DNA from: Phallus indusiatus
Lineage: Eukaryota; Basidiomycota; Agaricomycetes; Phallales; Phallaceae
NCBI GenBank assembly: GCA_027605045.1
Contig: JAQFWX010000034.1
Coordinates: 124,001-188,000, forward strand
Direction: 5' to 3'
Length of the DNA: 64,000 nt
Made by a program: the position numbers and the translations under genes
Part shown: one piece after another, positions 33,501 to 45,198 of the stretch
Layout: each line of letters starts with the position of its first letter
Numbering within the stretch: position 1 is the first letter of the stretch
The notes under the pieces: generated by a model
What the model was told of the DNA's origin: nothing
The model's input: only the letters and a program-made list of their open reading frames with translations
Databases searched by the model: none

Positions 33501-34425
33501 CTTTATGACCAATCCTACCCAGACGGTGGCGGCATTTTCGTTGATCGAACCTCGTCGCCGTCATCTTCAGGAACGTCTAACGTATCTGTTTTGTGAATGG
33601 ACAACTATTAAAGGAAGGCCTCCTTACACGCTTCAGGTTACTAAAAGGAACGACTATTTCGCGAGAATGAGCTGGGATGGGCGGAGAACTACCGCGTTGG
33701 CTTTTTTACACTCTTTTGGGAACGATGATCTTTTGTCAGAACTCATGGGTCATCAATGGGGAGAGATTTTAGCTACTTTGCAAGATCCCGTCAGTTCCGA
33801 TGTCTGTCATCCAACACCTCCATCTCATCCGCCTCATCCATCTCCATCTTATCCATCTCCATCTCGTCCATCTCCTTCACCCTATTCTTCTCATCCGCCC
33901 CATCCATCTCATCCAGCCCATTCTTCTCATCCGCCCCATCCTAATCATCCTCATCATCCTCATCATCCTCATCTCTATTCACATCCCCATCACCCGCCCA
34001 TTCCTCCCCATTATCAACATTATCACCACTTCAATCCTATGATACCACCAGCTCCACCCCATCTCAGCACCCTGGGTCTAGTTCGCGCTGTCCATCCTTC
34101 TTATCCATCCTCAACGCTACCACCTCTGCCCCTGGGAAGCATGGTGTACCAGGCTCAGGCTGTTCAGCCTCAACCGCCGATCCCATTCGATCCGCATTGG
34201 CAGAAGCATCGAGCACATCCATGGTCAGCGCAAGCACGTGCACAACGCGCATATAGGTCCGGTCCGCTGACTCCTTCGATGCAAATTATGAACCAGACTT
34301 CACACGGAACAGCTGAGAACTTGCATTTGAGCGGGGACGGCGCTGGCGAGTTGGGTAAAAAGCGGAAGAGGTCTTCGTCGCAGCCTAAATCGAATGAAGT
34401 CATCGATCTTACGCAGGAGAATTGA
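30597..34425 (+). CDS. Fe(II)/2OG oxygenase-like protein F
   Basis: Exons 30597-30686, 30738-31123, 31176-31193, 31261-31996, 32048-32069, 32144-32525, 32586-32810 and 32865-34425 give about 1,139 residues. This is the most canonical active site: HFLSHQDTQK gives His163 and Asp165, DVFHGVKP gives His221, and SGFRLAL gives Arg231. The intron after exon 6 appears to use a GC donor (32526); its 60 nt are also open in frame. The C-terminal region has the Cys group (CDESVGCHDC) and LDRF, then a long His/Pro/Ser-rich tract (about 33808-34070) unique to this copy, a GKKRKRSS patch and the terminal VIDLTQEN. It is the most diverged full-length copy, perhaps close to the ancestral form. Substrate unknown. 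Confidence 0.82.
33808..33990 (+). repeat. CATCC/TCATCC-type imperfect microsatellite in gene F
   Basis: Imperfect 6-nt and 3-nt repeats of the type TCATCC, CCATCT and CATCCT encode a Ser/His/Pro tract. It stays in frame with the rest of the exon and is missing from the other paralogs. Confidence 0.75.
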
Positions 34426-35450
34426 CCATCATGATCCTCTGCTCCGAGTCGTCTCAATTTTTAACAAAAAGAAATGTTTTTTATTGTTTGTTATTTTGTT
34501 ATCTTGAAATCGCTGATTGCAAAACAAAGTTACCATCATATCCATAATTTCCCAAGTATTGCTAAATCATTACGAGTATAATTTGTTCAGTTTCTTGTTG
34601 TAATAAAATTTCCACTGTTGTATCTTAGCCTATCCATCATGAACAATATTCGGTACGGGTTTTGACGACACGACAAAGGGAGAAAAATATGCAGCCGCTT
34701 TTTGAAGGTTCGCAAAACGGCTTTCTCCAAAGTCAAAATTGCCATTTTTAACCTAAGACTTTTGCTTTCCAGGATTGTTTCAGTTGATTGAAGGGAGGTC
34801 TTGGATAAGTGAACCCATACAGCGGACCATAATTAATTTGTATTTGGGCCGATTTCTTCAAGTCTAAGCTCAGGAATCAAACGGTTCGCTGAGAGCGGCG
34901 ATGGTACGGTAAATTATCGGGCGAAAATCAAAGTTCTCGACAAGCTAAAAAAGTTATTTTTATGATGCAGTCAATGCTTTCGTATTTGAAGGTTGTGTTA
35001 ATCGTTAGTCAAGAAATAGATTCAAGCGATTGTTGAACTTTTACATTATTACATACTGTCAGGGTCGGTACCGACGGTACCCGTGTGCAGCGGACACAGC
35101 GTCATCCGTTCCTTTGTCTCCTCGGCGTATTTTTAGTACTCTTTGTGCGCATTCACATATTCCCGTGTTTCCTTTATTCATCCTTTTCCTTTATGTTCAT
35201 TTTTCTTATTCCTTATCCCTTTGTTCGATTTGTTCCTTATTCTATATAAAAGACTGATGCATGTAGATAAGCTTTCTTCGTAATATTACCTATCTCTTTC
35301 TACCCTCTACATCTTCCTTGTACGACGATCCCGCACGTTTACTTTTCGACCGATGACACGCAATAAAATGTATAGAGTATGTAAAGCAAATTAATTGAGA
35401 GGAAATGTGACGTTGATTTAGTTGAAAAAAAGAGACGAAACATGATATGT
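34426..35450. other. Intergenic stretch with a possible LTR remnant
   Basis: From about 35058 the sequence starts TGTCAGGGTCGG, contains TATATAAAAG near 35243 and a pyrimidine-rich stretch, like an LTR promoter, but I find no matching target duplication, so the 3' boundary is unknown. The rest is AT-rich with no supported gene. Confidence 0.4.
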
Positions 35451-37754
35451 TCACATCATATACTCGACATAGGGACCCGGGGGTTTAGGGATGGCGCGGT
35501 AATACCGTTCTTTATGTACGTTCTTGAAAGTCAGGTAATAGTAGTTGTCGCACTCTTCAATGCGATACACGGAAAACCCTCTGTCGGGATATATTCCGAA
35601 AGGTAATTCGCGTATTTTGTCGAGAGAATAACTCGTTCTGTGTGAGGAAAAGGGTGGTGGCGGTGGTGGTGGTGGTGCGGGAGGCCAATATGGTCCGTAA
35701 TAGGGGAGATACCAAGGGTAAGGAAATCCTGCGTCGTATATAGGACTAGGACTGGGGGTATGAAATTGTTCAACATCCACCGAAACTAGTCGGCGCAGCT
35801 CTGGCATTGGAACCGGACGTCCGTTAACCATACGTCGGGATGACGTGACCGTGGCAGAGGCACCATTCTCGTCGACAATGGTAAAGGTTGATGTAGGATT
35901 AGAGATTGGAGGGTCGATGTCATTGTTTGTTGGTGTAGAGAGTTTGAAAGGGCGAGATGGAGAAGAAGGAGCAGGTTGTACATGTGCTGACGCGGTCGAG
36001 GAGTTAGTGCACATGGATGCTTGTTCATTGGGTGACTTTGGCGACGATGTTGGTCTGGAAGGTCTGGAAGAGGCAGAGTCGACAGGTGACGTAGATGAAT
36101 CAGTGGGCACGAATGCGTCACTTTTGAAAGACTTGGGAGACGGTACTGGTGTAGAACGTCTGGAAGACTGAGACGGAGAAGAAGCAGCAGGATCGATAGG
36201 TGAAGTGTCAGAGGACACGAATGCCTCTTTCTTGGAAGGGGGCTTGGAGGACAGCGCTGGCACCACGACGTCGGAGGCTGTGGAGCAAACAGAGCTGGCT
36301 CCAGATGAAACAACTCTGGGTGATTGAAGCCCAACAGGTTTGACAGTTGGGATGGAGGAAGAGGACACCACCGAGGCCACTCTCACGGATTCCCATGAAG
36401 ATGAAGAAGAGCGCGACGATCCGCTAGAAACGGAGCTTGTGGAGGAAGAAACCGGTTTAGGTAATCGTTCAGTGACAGGATAGACCAAGGTCGTCGTGGA
36501 AGACACAGGAGACAGGGGATCGGGATATGTTTCGCACAGGACTTGCTTGCTTGGAACTGGAACTGGCAGCTCGTCGTTGGAGGAACCTATCGTTTTAGGA
36601 CCTCGTGCACCGTCATCTTTAGAGCTCGGCCCAAAATCTTCGTAGAACTGTAAGGCCCTGGCGATTGTCTCGTCATCAGGGACTGGGACGGGCGGGAACC
36701 TGTTGATCAGTTCCTCCGTATCAGTAGAGCTGATAACGGAACTCGAGCTTTCAATACTCCTGAGGCTGTCCCGCTTGGATGATTGGGTAATCTTTTCCTC
36801 TGAAAGATCCTGCAAACGCAACATTAGAAATTTATGAAAGGGGAGTCGCATAAAGATAGAATTGTAGACTGACCCAAGAGACGCTTTTTTTCTTCTTAAC
36901 CTCGATAGGCTGGCGTTCTTCTTCAGATGCGGAATAGTAACAATCGCCACTGGAATTGTCCTCAGAGTCGGCGTCTTCGTCTTTGCATTGTTTAACATAA
37001 CGACTCCGAGTCGGTGTTGGGGCGTCTACGGCTTTGCCTTTTCCTTTGTCTACATTATTTGTTCCCTCCGGCGAAGTTGGCTTTATGTCGTTGCCACAAC
37101 GGGAGCATGGTTCCTTTGTTTGAGCCGATGAAGGGGCCTGTTGCGTGTTCCATTTAAGAGGGCGAGTCAATAAGAACTGCGATGGGTCGCGTGCAGCCGT
37201 CGTTGAAATTGCCCGTCTTCTGAGGGGCACCTGAACTGAGGAAATCTTGTCTTCTTCTTTCGCATCCTTCTTCGCGTCGTGCGAGAGTGAACCTGACTGA
37301 TGTTTGAGTTTTGGAAAACTATCAATAATTAGTCAGGACAGAGTACTCTCAAAGGAAGATGTTATAACTAACACTGCATATGATTGGCTTCGCTGAAGTG
37401 TCGAAGCCGTGCTCGTTCTACGAGCATCAGAGAAGGGGTTTTCTATGCAAAATAGGGGAGTATCATGTTCTTGGATTATTTAATTTTCTAGAAGTATAAG
37501 AGATATCACTTACCACTGTGACCGACGTTGGTGTTAGCGCGGTTACGCCGGTTACCTGGCCACGAGCCAATGCTGGGAAGTTCATTGTGTGGGTAAGGCG
37601 GGAGAGAATCTCGCACACCCGGGGCCAAAGCAGGAACAGTCGAAGTAGAAACAGGTAAAGGAGGGTTAGATGGATACGAGAAAGTAGCTGAAGTCGACAG
37701 ATTTGAGTTGGATCTGTTACCGAGGTTGAAAAGTTTCCCAAGGATCGCAGGCAT
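35451..37754 (-). CDS. Ser/Pro-rich family protein S1
   Basis: On the minus strand, exons 37754-37514, 37442-37373, 37318-36874 and 36809-35451 give about 704 residues with intron phases 1, 2 and 0. The N terminus (LGKLFNLGNRSNSNL) and the second-exon word NPFSDA are shared with S2, and partly with S3. A basic VPLRRRAIST segment and an acidic Ser-rich EDNSSGDCYYSASEEE segment follow, then a long disordered Ser/Pro region and a Pro-Tyr-rich stretch. The last 60 residues form a conserved small domain (LPFGIYPDRGF...RIEECDNYYYLTF) also found in S3. No known domain, signal peptide or membrane segment was recognised. Function unknown; composition suggests a regulatory or scaffold role, which is a guess. 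Confidence 0.75.
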
Positions 37755-38582
37755 GTTGTGATTCTGATTGGTTTTGGTTCAAATGAGACAAGGTGTGATG
37801 AAGGGTTTGAATAAAATGGGGAAGTGAAAGGTGGTTTGTTGATGTTGTCTCCTGAATTTTTGGCCCGTATATATATGAAATTGGGAATGGACTGTTGTTG
37901 GACAGTATGCGTGTGTTGTCCACACTATACCGGCGATTGAGCCCATTGACTGTTGTCCACAAAATGATCTTCGAGAGTTGATGTGGCTTTGTCCATTCCC
38001 AGAATCGAGGTAAATCGCTTTGTTTATCGTCTCAAAAAAAGATGTCCCGAATAGGGGTGTCGATATTAGTCGGTCCGTCCGTAGGTTTTTTCCTTGTCAG
38101 CAACGGTAGATTTGTGATGTTCATTATCCTGCGGTTTTTGGACACATCCTCTTTGCATTATTGATATAATGAACTATTCATCACCGTTCTAAACAAGAAT
38201 ACGCTCATGCAGTGTGGCAAAACTATAACTGACAAATGGTTTTTCCAAAGCAAAAAACTCTTCCTCAAACCCTCAGAATCGTCCTGCTTCGCCGAAAAGG
38301 CTTCCTTGTCATTTTTGATGGATCGTCGGAATATCTCGCCAAATAAAAACATTAGCACATTTGATCGACATCAAGTTGAAGCGACTTTGAAGATCGTGTC
38401 GTGTCGTGTCGTGTCGATGTCTGGCAAAAAAAACGACGGACCCGGGCTTTGGTTAACTGCGAGGAAAAATGTGATGACAATCATGATAGTTAGTTCTCAA
38501 CTAAGAAGTAAAAGTTTTATAACACACATATTATATCCAATCGAGATAACGAGATCGAAAAAGACGAACTGAAAGTGTCGCC
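37755..38582. other. Upstream region of S1 and intergenic
   Basis: Contains the S1 TATA-like element, a tandem GTGTC pentamer run near 38396-38414, and short frames only. Confidence 0.5.
37868..37876 (-). promoter_or_regulatory. TATA-like element upstream of S1
   Basis: An alternating TA run about 115 bp upstream of the S1 start codon. The sequence around it matches the equivalent place upstream of S2 (44071-44081), so the promoter was duplicated with the gene. Confidence 0.5.
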
Positions 38583-39759
38583 ATGGACGAATTACAATGG
38601 CCAGACGCGGAAAATGACCATGTTAGGTAAGCCTATTTGTTAGCCTCGAGACCAGGCTATGTGACCCCGTGAAGCATGTCTCCTCCTCTCACACCTATGC
38701 ACAATACCTTCGATGATATGCTTGATTCCGCATCACATCATTCTCAGCAGTCTATAGTCCAATGTTGGTATCGGAAATACAAAGGACGCTTAGGCGCCGC
38801 CGAAGGCGGCGCATGTAGCACAATGCTAAGAGAATAATTAGCAAAATATTAGTATAGCTTTAGTAAAGACCAAGTAAAATATTATAAATTCCGGTAGCTA
38901 GTTTTCTCCTAATTTCATATTATATTTAGTATAAAAACTGTATATTTTTCGAGCTATTAAATACAAGTTCTATCTATTTTATACTGCGCGTTGCGACATC
39001 CAAGAACCCGACAACAACGGAAAGCGCAAGAAAGGGAAGGCTTGGCGCAAAGAAGCAGATCTGAAGGCTGTAGCAGAAAAAATCCTCGCATGGCGGGACA
39101 GTGTTTGGGAAAGAGAGTACCCAGGGAGCTACTTACCGGTCGATATTATCATCGATGATGATACCATACAACGAGTCGCGAAATTTATCCGCCTTCGCCA
39201 GTCTGAGGAATTGAGGAAAGAGTGGGGCGGCTTCGACCGATATGGTGCCGAATTGCTGCTTCTTGTGGAGCAGGTCGACGAGGAAATTGCTGAGAGAAGA
39301 CTGGCTCTTCAAGAAGAAAAAAAGGCGGCAGCGATAGCAGCAAAAAATCAACTCAAAGAGCTCACGAACACTAAGACTCCACAAATGCCACCCGCGTGTC
39401 GCACTCCTGTATTCAACGTTCCTGGAACTGGAGTGTTTCAAGTTCATTTGCAGACGCCCGATAGCTCAAGATTTTCGAGTGCCAATACCTCAATGACCTC
39501 TGTTTTCAGCGTGTCGACGTGGGAGTCAGAGGCCGAGAGTTCTTCCCCCGGTTTAGGATCAGAAAACCGCGTCGAAAACACACTGATCGCCACTCCAAAT
39601 ACATCTATGCAATGGAATTCACAAGTTCCGATGACTCCTCCAGTCGTTTCGCAAAAAATTCAAATGTGTCAGTCATCATCTTTTATTCAACAATCGCACC
39701 CGCACCCGCCCCCTATCAAAAAGCCTAGAACACAGGGCACAGAGCCCGTCGTCCTTTAA
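38583..39759 (+). pseudogene. Unassigned gene disrupted by a solo LTR
   Basis: A first exon 38583-38626, intron 38627-38674, and a second exon from 38675 form one frame across the LTR at 38763-38998 when element plus one 5-bp duplication (241 bp) is removed; the downstream part continues to a stop at 39759. The protein would have about 290 residues: an acidic start, a Lys-rich segment (GKRKKGKAWRKEADLKAVAEK), an Ala/Glu/Lys-rich probable coiled coil (about residues 125-150) and a Ser/Pro-rich tail ending IKKPRTQGTEP. I recognise no family. Because 241 is not a multiple of three, reading through the LTR shifts frame and stops within it, so the gene is broken unless translation starts downstream, for example from 39211. 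Confidence 0.55.
38763..38998 (+). mobile_element. Solo LTR, family III, inside an unassigned gene
   Basis: A 236-bp TGTTGG...GCGACA element with perfect 5-bp target duplication TCCAA (38758-38762 and 38999-39003). It is AT-rich, contains a GC-rich perfect palindrome GCGCCGCC/GGCGGCGC at 38794-38812 and a TATA-like tract near 38929. Removing it rejoins one reading frame, which independently supports the boundaries. Confidence 0.88.
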
Positions 39760-40946
39760 AAGGGTGAAATTTTCAGCTCTATTGCACACAATAAAATGTC
39801 TAATCTAATTTTCCGGCCATTTCGCAGGGTCAACCCACTCGCCGCCATCGCTATCTCCTGCCATTTCCCAGTCACTTTCACCGTCTTGGGATCTCCGGTC
39901 GTCTTCAAACTCATTGCTACTGTTCTGTTCCTCGCATTCATCATGCTCCATCCCATCTCCTACTTCCCCTTGACTAACCTGCTCGTTTCAATTTTGCGTG
40001 CCCGAATGTAAATACTTTTCTCTATTTTCTTTCCAATCAACGAGTGTTTTTCCATGAATGAGCATCGAGACACCTCTCCGTATAACGTTTGGGGTTAGAG
40101 GATTTGAGGAACTCCGGATGAGATCTTTTTTATTCAATTGCGTCTCATTATAGGTGTCGAACAGGAGGCCAATGTCTTTTGTGTGGTCTACGTTCGCATG
40201 ACGCCTACCCTTTATACTCGTTTCGAAGATTTTTTTCAGCGTGGAACATGGTTTTGGAGATTAAGGGGATCACCGGGGAAATTCGAGCAATGAAATCCCA
40301 TGAAGCATTCGCTCCTTGTGGCTTGCGAGTTTGTTTGATCCACCGGATAATATGTTTTTGAAGCTGGTCCATAGGGAAACATGTGTTGCGTTTTCCTTTG
40401 GTATTTTCCAGCCAACAGTACTTGGTGCCGAATTACCTCCTTCTTCTCAGGGAGAGAGCGTGTAGAACCGTGTTTTATTTCGAGAAAAATTACTAGAAAA
40501 ATTTCTGAGCTTGAATTTGTTAAATGTCAGTTCAAAAATATATTATATTATTAGAGAGGATGGTGTAAAAAGCGTGTATTGTACAGAATGCGACTCTACT
40601 CAGGGACCCCGAACGCGTGACATTTTGGATGTCACCAGGGGTGCCAATAATCGTTTGTGCCAGGCCGTAAACGTCATGCGTCTTGTTAGTATTGATTTCA
40701 AAAAGAAAACCTTTGAAGCTGGGAGGATGGATAATTTATTTAACTTTTTTGGACCTCCTGACTTGAAAACACGCGTATCTACGTACCTCCGAATACACGA
40801 AACATTGACCGCAGTGTTCCTTTATTGATTATCTTAGACTGTGGTTTTTCCATCGCAAAGGGCTTTTCTTCATTTGAGAGTATACTTGGTTATTATTTAA
40901 TCAACATTTAAAAACATTGCATTGAATTACAAATTACAAAAGAATA
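39760..40946. other. Intergenic stretch; one weak open frame
   Basis: A frame of 105 codons on + (40511-40828) is the only notable one; it has no recognisable domain and no supporting neighbours. The rest holds nothing I can support. Confidence 0.4.
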
Positions 40947-41143
40947 TTATTTACTTAATACAACCATACTAGTCTCTCGGATTCGTATAAGTAGCTCGAA
41001 ATATCTTTGCGTTTTTGGAGTTTTCTTGACGACGTCTTGAATAAACGTCTTCCCATATCTGTCTTTGAAATGAATATAATATAGAGTTCCGCGTTCTTCA
41101 ATGCGGTGTATCGTGCATCCTTGGTTTGGCATCATCGGGGAGG
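40947..41143 (-). CDS. Possible C-terminal exon of S2
   Basis: The minus strand encodes CTIHRIEERGTLYYIHFKD, which resembles the conserved C-terminal domain of S1 (VYRIEECDNYYYLTFKN) and S3. It follows the S2 stop at 41199 in another frame. An acceptor (cttag) precedes it at 41144, but I could not find a matching good donor in the right phase. It is either a last exon of S2 joined by a weak donor or a domain lost by a frameshift. Confidence 0.35.
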
Positions 41144-41198
41144 CTAAGATTATTGATGACAGCGTTTGGGGCACTTTGATTTAGATTTAGACCTCTTT

Positions 41199-43964
41199 TC
41201 ATCCTCGCCTGGTAACAGACGCGACGGATGTAACCGTCATAGTAGAACAACTAGACCTGGAAACATCACTGAGAGAGCTGGATGATGACGATGAAGCACT
41301 AGAAAGGGGAGGATCGACGTGACTCGCTGAAGCACGGGCGGAGTCAATTGGTGGCGGAGTCTGTTTAGAAAGATACTTCTTTGATCCCGACATCATCAGA
41401 CGTCCGTCCATGCCTATATGTTTATTAGGGCTGACATTCTTCTTACTTGCTCGGCGCGCCTCGTCTTCATTTTTGGTGCGACGCGTCGTTGTCGTTTTAG
41501 TACTAGTACGGCTTTGACTTTGGCTATGTGATCGCGAGGAATGAGAAGATGTCTCTGATGCTGGTACTGGCGCTGGCACGGGATGAGTCGTAGTCGGAGT
41601 GAAATCAATTGGTGCAGAAGCAGGCTCTGAACTAGCTGCTTTAGATTGTTGTTGGCTCTTTAGACTCGGAAGATAGACTGCAGCACCGATGAAAGTGCGC
41701 GTTATCCTTTGTCGAACCGGTACGGGTGGAGCGGGATACAGAGCTCGTTCCGCGTCCTCCAGTGTAGATAATGATCGTAGCAGGTGATTTGGAATGGACA
41801 ATCACACATCCACACTTCTTACATGAGACCGTGGTGTGATCGTTCGAGCGTTGTTGTTCGGGTGACGCCGGCGCAACGGTGGGACAGGTCGCTTCAGGTA
41901 CTCGAGATGAAGTGGCGGTCGCTGTAGCCGCAGAAGAATTAACAGGAGGAGAGGGTGCTGCTTGAGATGATTGCGACTTAACGGTCGATGCCGACGCGGA
42001 GGAAGAGATTGAGGATGCGTATGATGACGCCTCAGATCTGGTTTTCCCGGAAACGGATGGATTTGCATTAGAAACCGCTTTATGTGGTTTAACAGTTGAC
42101 ACAGACGAGGAGGAAGAGGCAGACGAGGTATATGATGACGCGTCTGATCTGGTTTTCCCGGAGACAGATGTATTCCCTTTAGAGTCTGCCGTCGTACGTT
42201 TGCGCGAAGAGGAAGTGGCGAAGGATGCTCTAGAAAATGAGCTATCGGAAGGAGCGATCCTCTTTTTCCGTTCTCCTTTCACGGTCTTGACAGTTGACGT
42301 GGTTGATGTGGTAGAAGAGATGGTAGTTACGGATGCGACCTTCTTGGCGGACCTGGGCGGTGGTGGTGCTGGCGCCTCAATGAGCTCTGGGATAGACAGG
42401 GTGCTGGTAGGAGCGGGTGCAGCATTTGGTCGCTCAGACTCGATGGTTTTGACAGTTGCCACGGACGGTGCTTTGTTGGAAACCCTGGGAGACGGAACTG
42501 GCGTCGCGACGGAAGAAGTGTTTGGTACAATGCTAGCTACAGCAGAAGTAGCCTTGGATCGCTCACGCTCGACATGTTTAACAGTCGATGTGGATGAGAA
42601 TGACGCGACTGATGGTTTCCTTGTGGGGTTTGGAAGCGGCGGCGCGTGAGGCGCCAAAGTCGCGGGAACTGCCGATTTAGGCTCTTGTGCAGAAGTCCTG
42701 GACGACGCTTTGCTAACGGAGCTGGTAGCAGAGGAAACTGATTTAGAAAACTTTGCCTCTGCGGGATAGACCAATGTCGCTGTAGAGGACACGGGAGAGA
42801 CTCGTTCGAAATATTTCGTGGGTGCGGCATTGGGGTGACCTGCCGTTTCAGGACCAGCTCCATTACAGTAGCGACCATATTGTTCATAGAATTGTAGAGC
42901 ACGAGCGATTTCCTCATCGCCGTAGGTTGGAACAGCTGGGAATTTTCTGTTGAATTCCTCCGGGTCAGGGGGTCTGACGACGGAATTTGCCGTTTCATGC
43001 CACAATGGGGGTTTGTTGATGCTATCAAGATTGGATGGCGTCACAGGTTGATCCTTTGTCTTATATTTTCCCTATAAATGCAACGTCAGAGATTCTGAAG
43101 AGGAAATCTACCGTTTTCGACTTCGGACTCACTCACTCTAGAGACAGCCACATCTTTCTTCTTGCTAACCCTGATAGGCTCGCGTTCTTCTTCTGACGTT
43201 GAGTAGTACTCGTCAGAGGAGTCATCCTCATTGTATTGTTTCACACAACGACGACCCGCAGTCGGTGTTGAAGCGTCTATGGATCTGCCCTTTCCTTTGT
43301 CTTCTCTTTGCCTTTCACCCGGCAGAGTAGGCTTTACGCCATGGCAATGGGAAGATAGATCCTTTGTTTCTTCCGATGAAAGGGGTTGGGTTTGGAATTT
43401 AAGAGGCCAAGTTAACAGATATTTAGATGGGTCAATTGTTTGAGTGGTCGATATCGCCCTTCTTCTGAGCGGAACTTGACGCACGTCTTCTTCTCTAGCG
43501 TCCTTCTCGTCTCGCACGAGTGAACCTGACTGGTTATTGGTTTTGGGAAAACTATTAATAATTAGTCAGGACAGAACACTCTTGATCAGGATGCGATAAC
43601 TTACAACGCAAAAGATTTACTTCTACGTATTGAAGAGGTAATGCTCGCGCGATGAGCATCCGAAAATGGGTTGTCTATAGACAATATTATTAAATCATTC
43701 AGTGCGGAAGAGATATAGAAGTTATAACTAACCAGTTTCTTCGGCGTCGCGACCACGTCGGTTACGTGGCCATGAGCCGATACTTGGGAGTTCATTATGT
43801 GGATATGGCGGGAGAGAATCCCGCGCCCTTGTGGCCGAAGCAGGAACATTTGGAGTAGAAAAGGGTAAAGGAGGGTTTGATGGGTATGCGAAATTGGCTG
43901 AAGTAGAAAGATGGGAGTTGGACCTGTTATTGAGGTTGAAAAGTTTACTGAAGAGAGTGGGCAT
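41199..43964 (-). CDS. Ser/Pro-rich family protein S2
   Basis: On the minus strand, exons 43964-43733, 43674-43605, 43551-43137, 43071-41724 and 41677-41199 give about 847 residues. The first three intron positions and phases equal those of S1. Conserved blocks: FSKLFNLNNRSNSHL at the start, NPFSDAHRAS in exon 2, QVPLRRRAIST in exon 3, and EEIARALQFYEQYG early in exon 4 (S1: ETIARALQFYEDFG). The remainder is Ser/Ala/Pro/Thr-rich with repeated SVSGKTRS(D/E)ASSY units, predicted disordered. A CKKCGC-containing segment lies before the fourth intron. The gene is probably a tandem duplicate of S1 with an expanded low-complexity part and uncertain C terminus. Function unknown. Confidence 0.68.
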
Positions 43965-44850
43965 GTTGCGATTTGATTTGATTTGGATAACGAAATCAGT
44001 GTAACGAGGGAGTTTGAAAAAACTGGGGGTAGCGCAAGAGTTAATGATGTGGTTAATTTGCCTCATTGCTCGCGATTATATATATGAGATTGGGAACGGA
44101 CCATCATTGGACAAGACGCGTCTGCTGTCCGCACCCGAGGACAGGCTATTGAACGCATCAACAATGTTCACAGCGATCTTGGAATTGCTGTCCTTGTCAG
44201 TCCTCAAAATAGGTAATAACTTCGTCCTTCAAGCTTCATCCCTCAATAGATCGACCGAATAGAGGTCTCGAAGATATCCGGGTCCATCCACAATGCCTTC
44301 TTTTTTTTCACCGTCGCCCACATGTTGGGGAATGACCATGATTATGCAGCGAATTTTGAGGACCTTCCCTTTTTCATTATTGATACAACGAGGCTCGTTC
44401 AGTACTGTTCTGAATCAGATTATACATATCCAGTATTTATACAATTCTCACCGTAAAATGGCCTTTTCTCCTCACACCATCTTACTATTTAAACCGTCCC
44501 GCTATGCCGCTGAATGGCAAGTCGTGCATGAAAAATCAAGCGAAAAGAAGTAGTAATCATTGGTCTTCATCTTGAAAAGACGCAAGCTATATACTCGGTA
44601 TCTAACACCGGCCACGACACCGGCAACAAGAAATTCAGAGGACAGTACGGGGGACAATAGACAGTGGACAAGGGAAGTTGTATTCTTACATAATACACCA
44701 ACTTGAACAACAGGTACCAACAACGCCACCCTCCTATCACGACAACTTCATTAACTTTAAAGTTCGCTAAAAAATGTCGCATTCTGTACGAAGTCTTATT
44801 ATTTCGCTCGTGTATTTACTCATACCAGTTGTTTCAAGGAATTAACCGGA
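43965..44850. other. S2 upstream region and intergenic
   Basis: A TATA-like run at 44071-44081, in the same context as upstream of S1, lies about 110 bp from the S2 start. Nothing else supported. Confidence 0.5.
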
Positions 44851-44871
44851 TTGAAATTCTACGGTTACCTT

Positions 44872-45198
44872 ATGGATGCCGACTGGTTATACCAATGGGG
44901 TCTTGCAAATGGCTGCGCTCCTACGCCACCGTACCCACCACCAAGTGAATTCGATTTCGAGAGTCATACGAGGACCGAGGCCTGTATTGAGCTGCTGGAT
45001 CAAGCTGGGTTTAAATGGAAAGAGGCCGGATTCCGCGCTTTCCGTGTCAAGGGTAAAATGAACACTTGCCTCGTTCTCACAACAAACGAGCAGAACCCGC
45101 GATACAAGCTCCTCCCACAAGAACGCTATGCCAAGCTCAAACAAATTCTCGAGACGGAAGAAGACCCCAAGTGGTGGGCTGTGGAGTATAATCCTTAA
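44872..45198 (+). CDS. Small unassigned protein
   Basis: A compact open frame of 108 codons from ATG 44872 (open upstream to 44851 without an ATG, so a short 5' exon is possible; an acceptor-like TTTCAAG ends at 44837). The protein is mixed alpha/beta-like in composition, with Trp-rich ends (ADWLYQWGLANG, EDPKWWAVEYNP) and a central FKWKEAGFRAF word. No signal peptide or membrane segment. I do not recognise the family, but the balanced globular composition makes it more likely a real gene than the other small frames nearby. Confidence 0.5.
   Translation: MDADWLYQWGLANGCAPTPPYPPPSEFDFESHTRTEACIELLDQAGFKWKEAGFRAFRVKGKMNTCLVLTTNEQNPRYKLLPQERYAKLKQILETEEDPKWWAVEYNP

Noticed and set aside
33756..34042. 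Alternative frames in the repeat tract of gene F
   Set aside because: They are open only because the hexanucleotide repeat lacks stops in all frames; the conserved frame runs through the whole exon.
35058..35350. Another solo LTR starting TGTCAGGGTCGG with a TATA box
   Set aside because: No CA end with a matching 5-bp duplication of the left flank was found, so it is only mentioned as a possible remnant.
35786..36334. Long frames overlapping S1 in other phases and on the opposite strand
   Set aside because: Ser/Pro-rich codon runs leave other frames open; only the S1 frame links to conserved exons.
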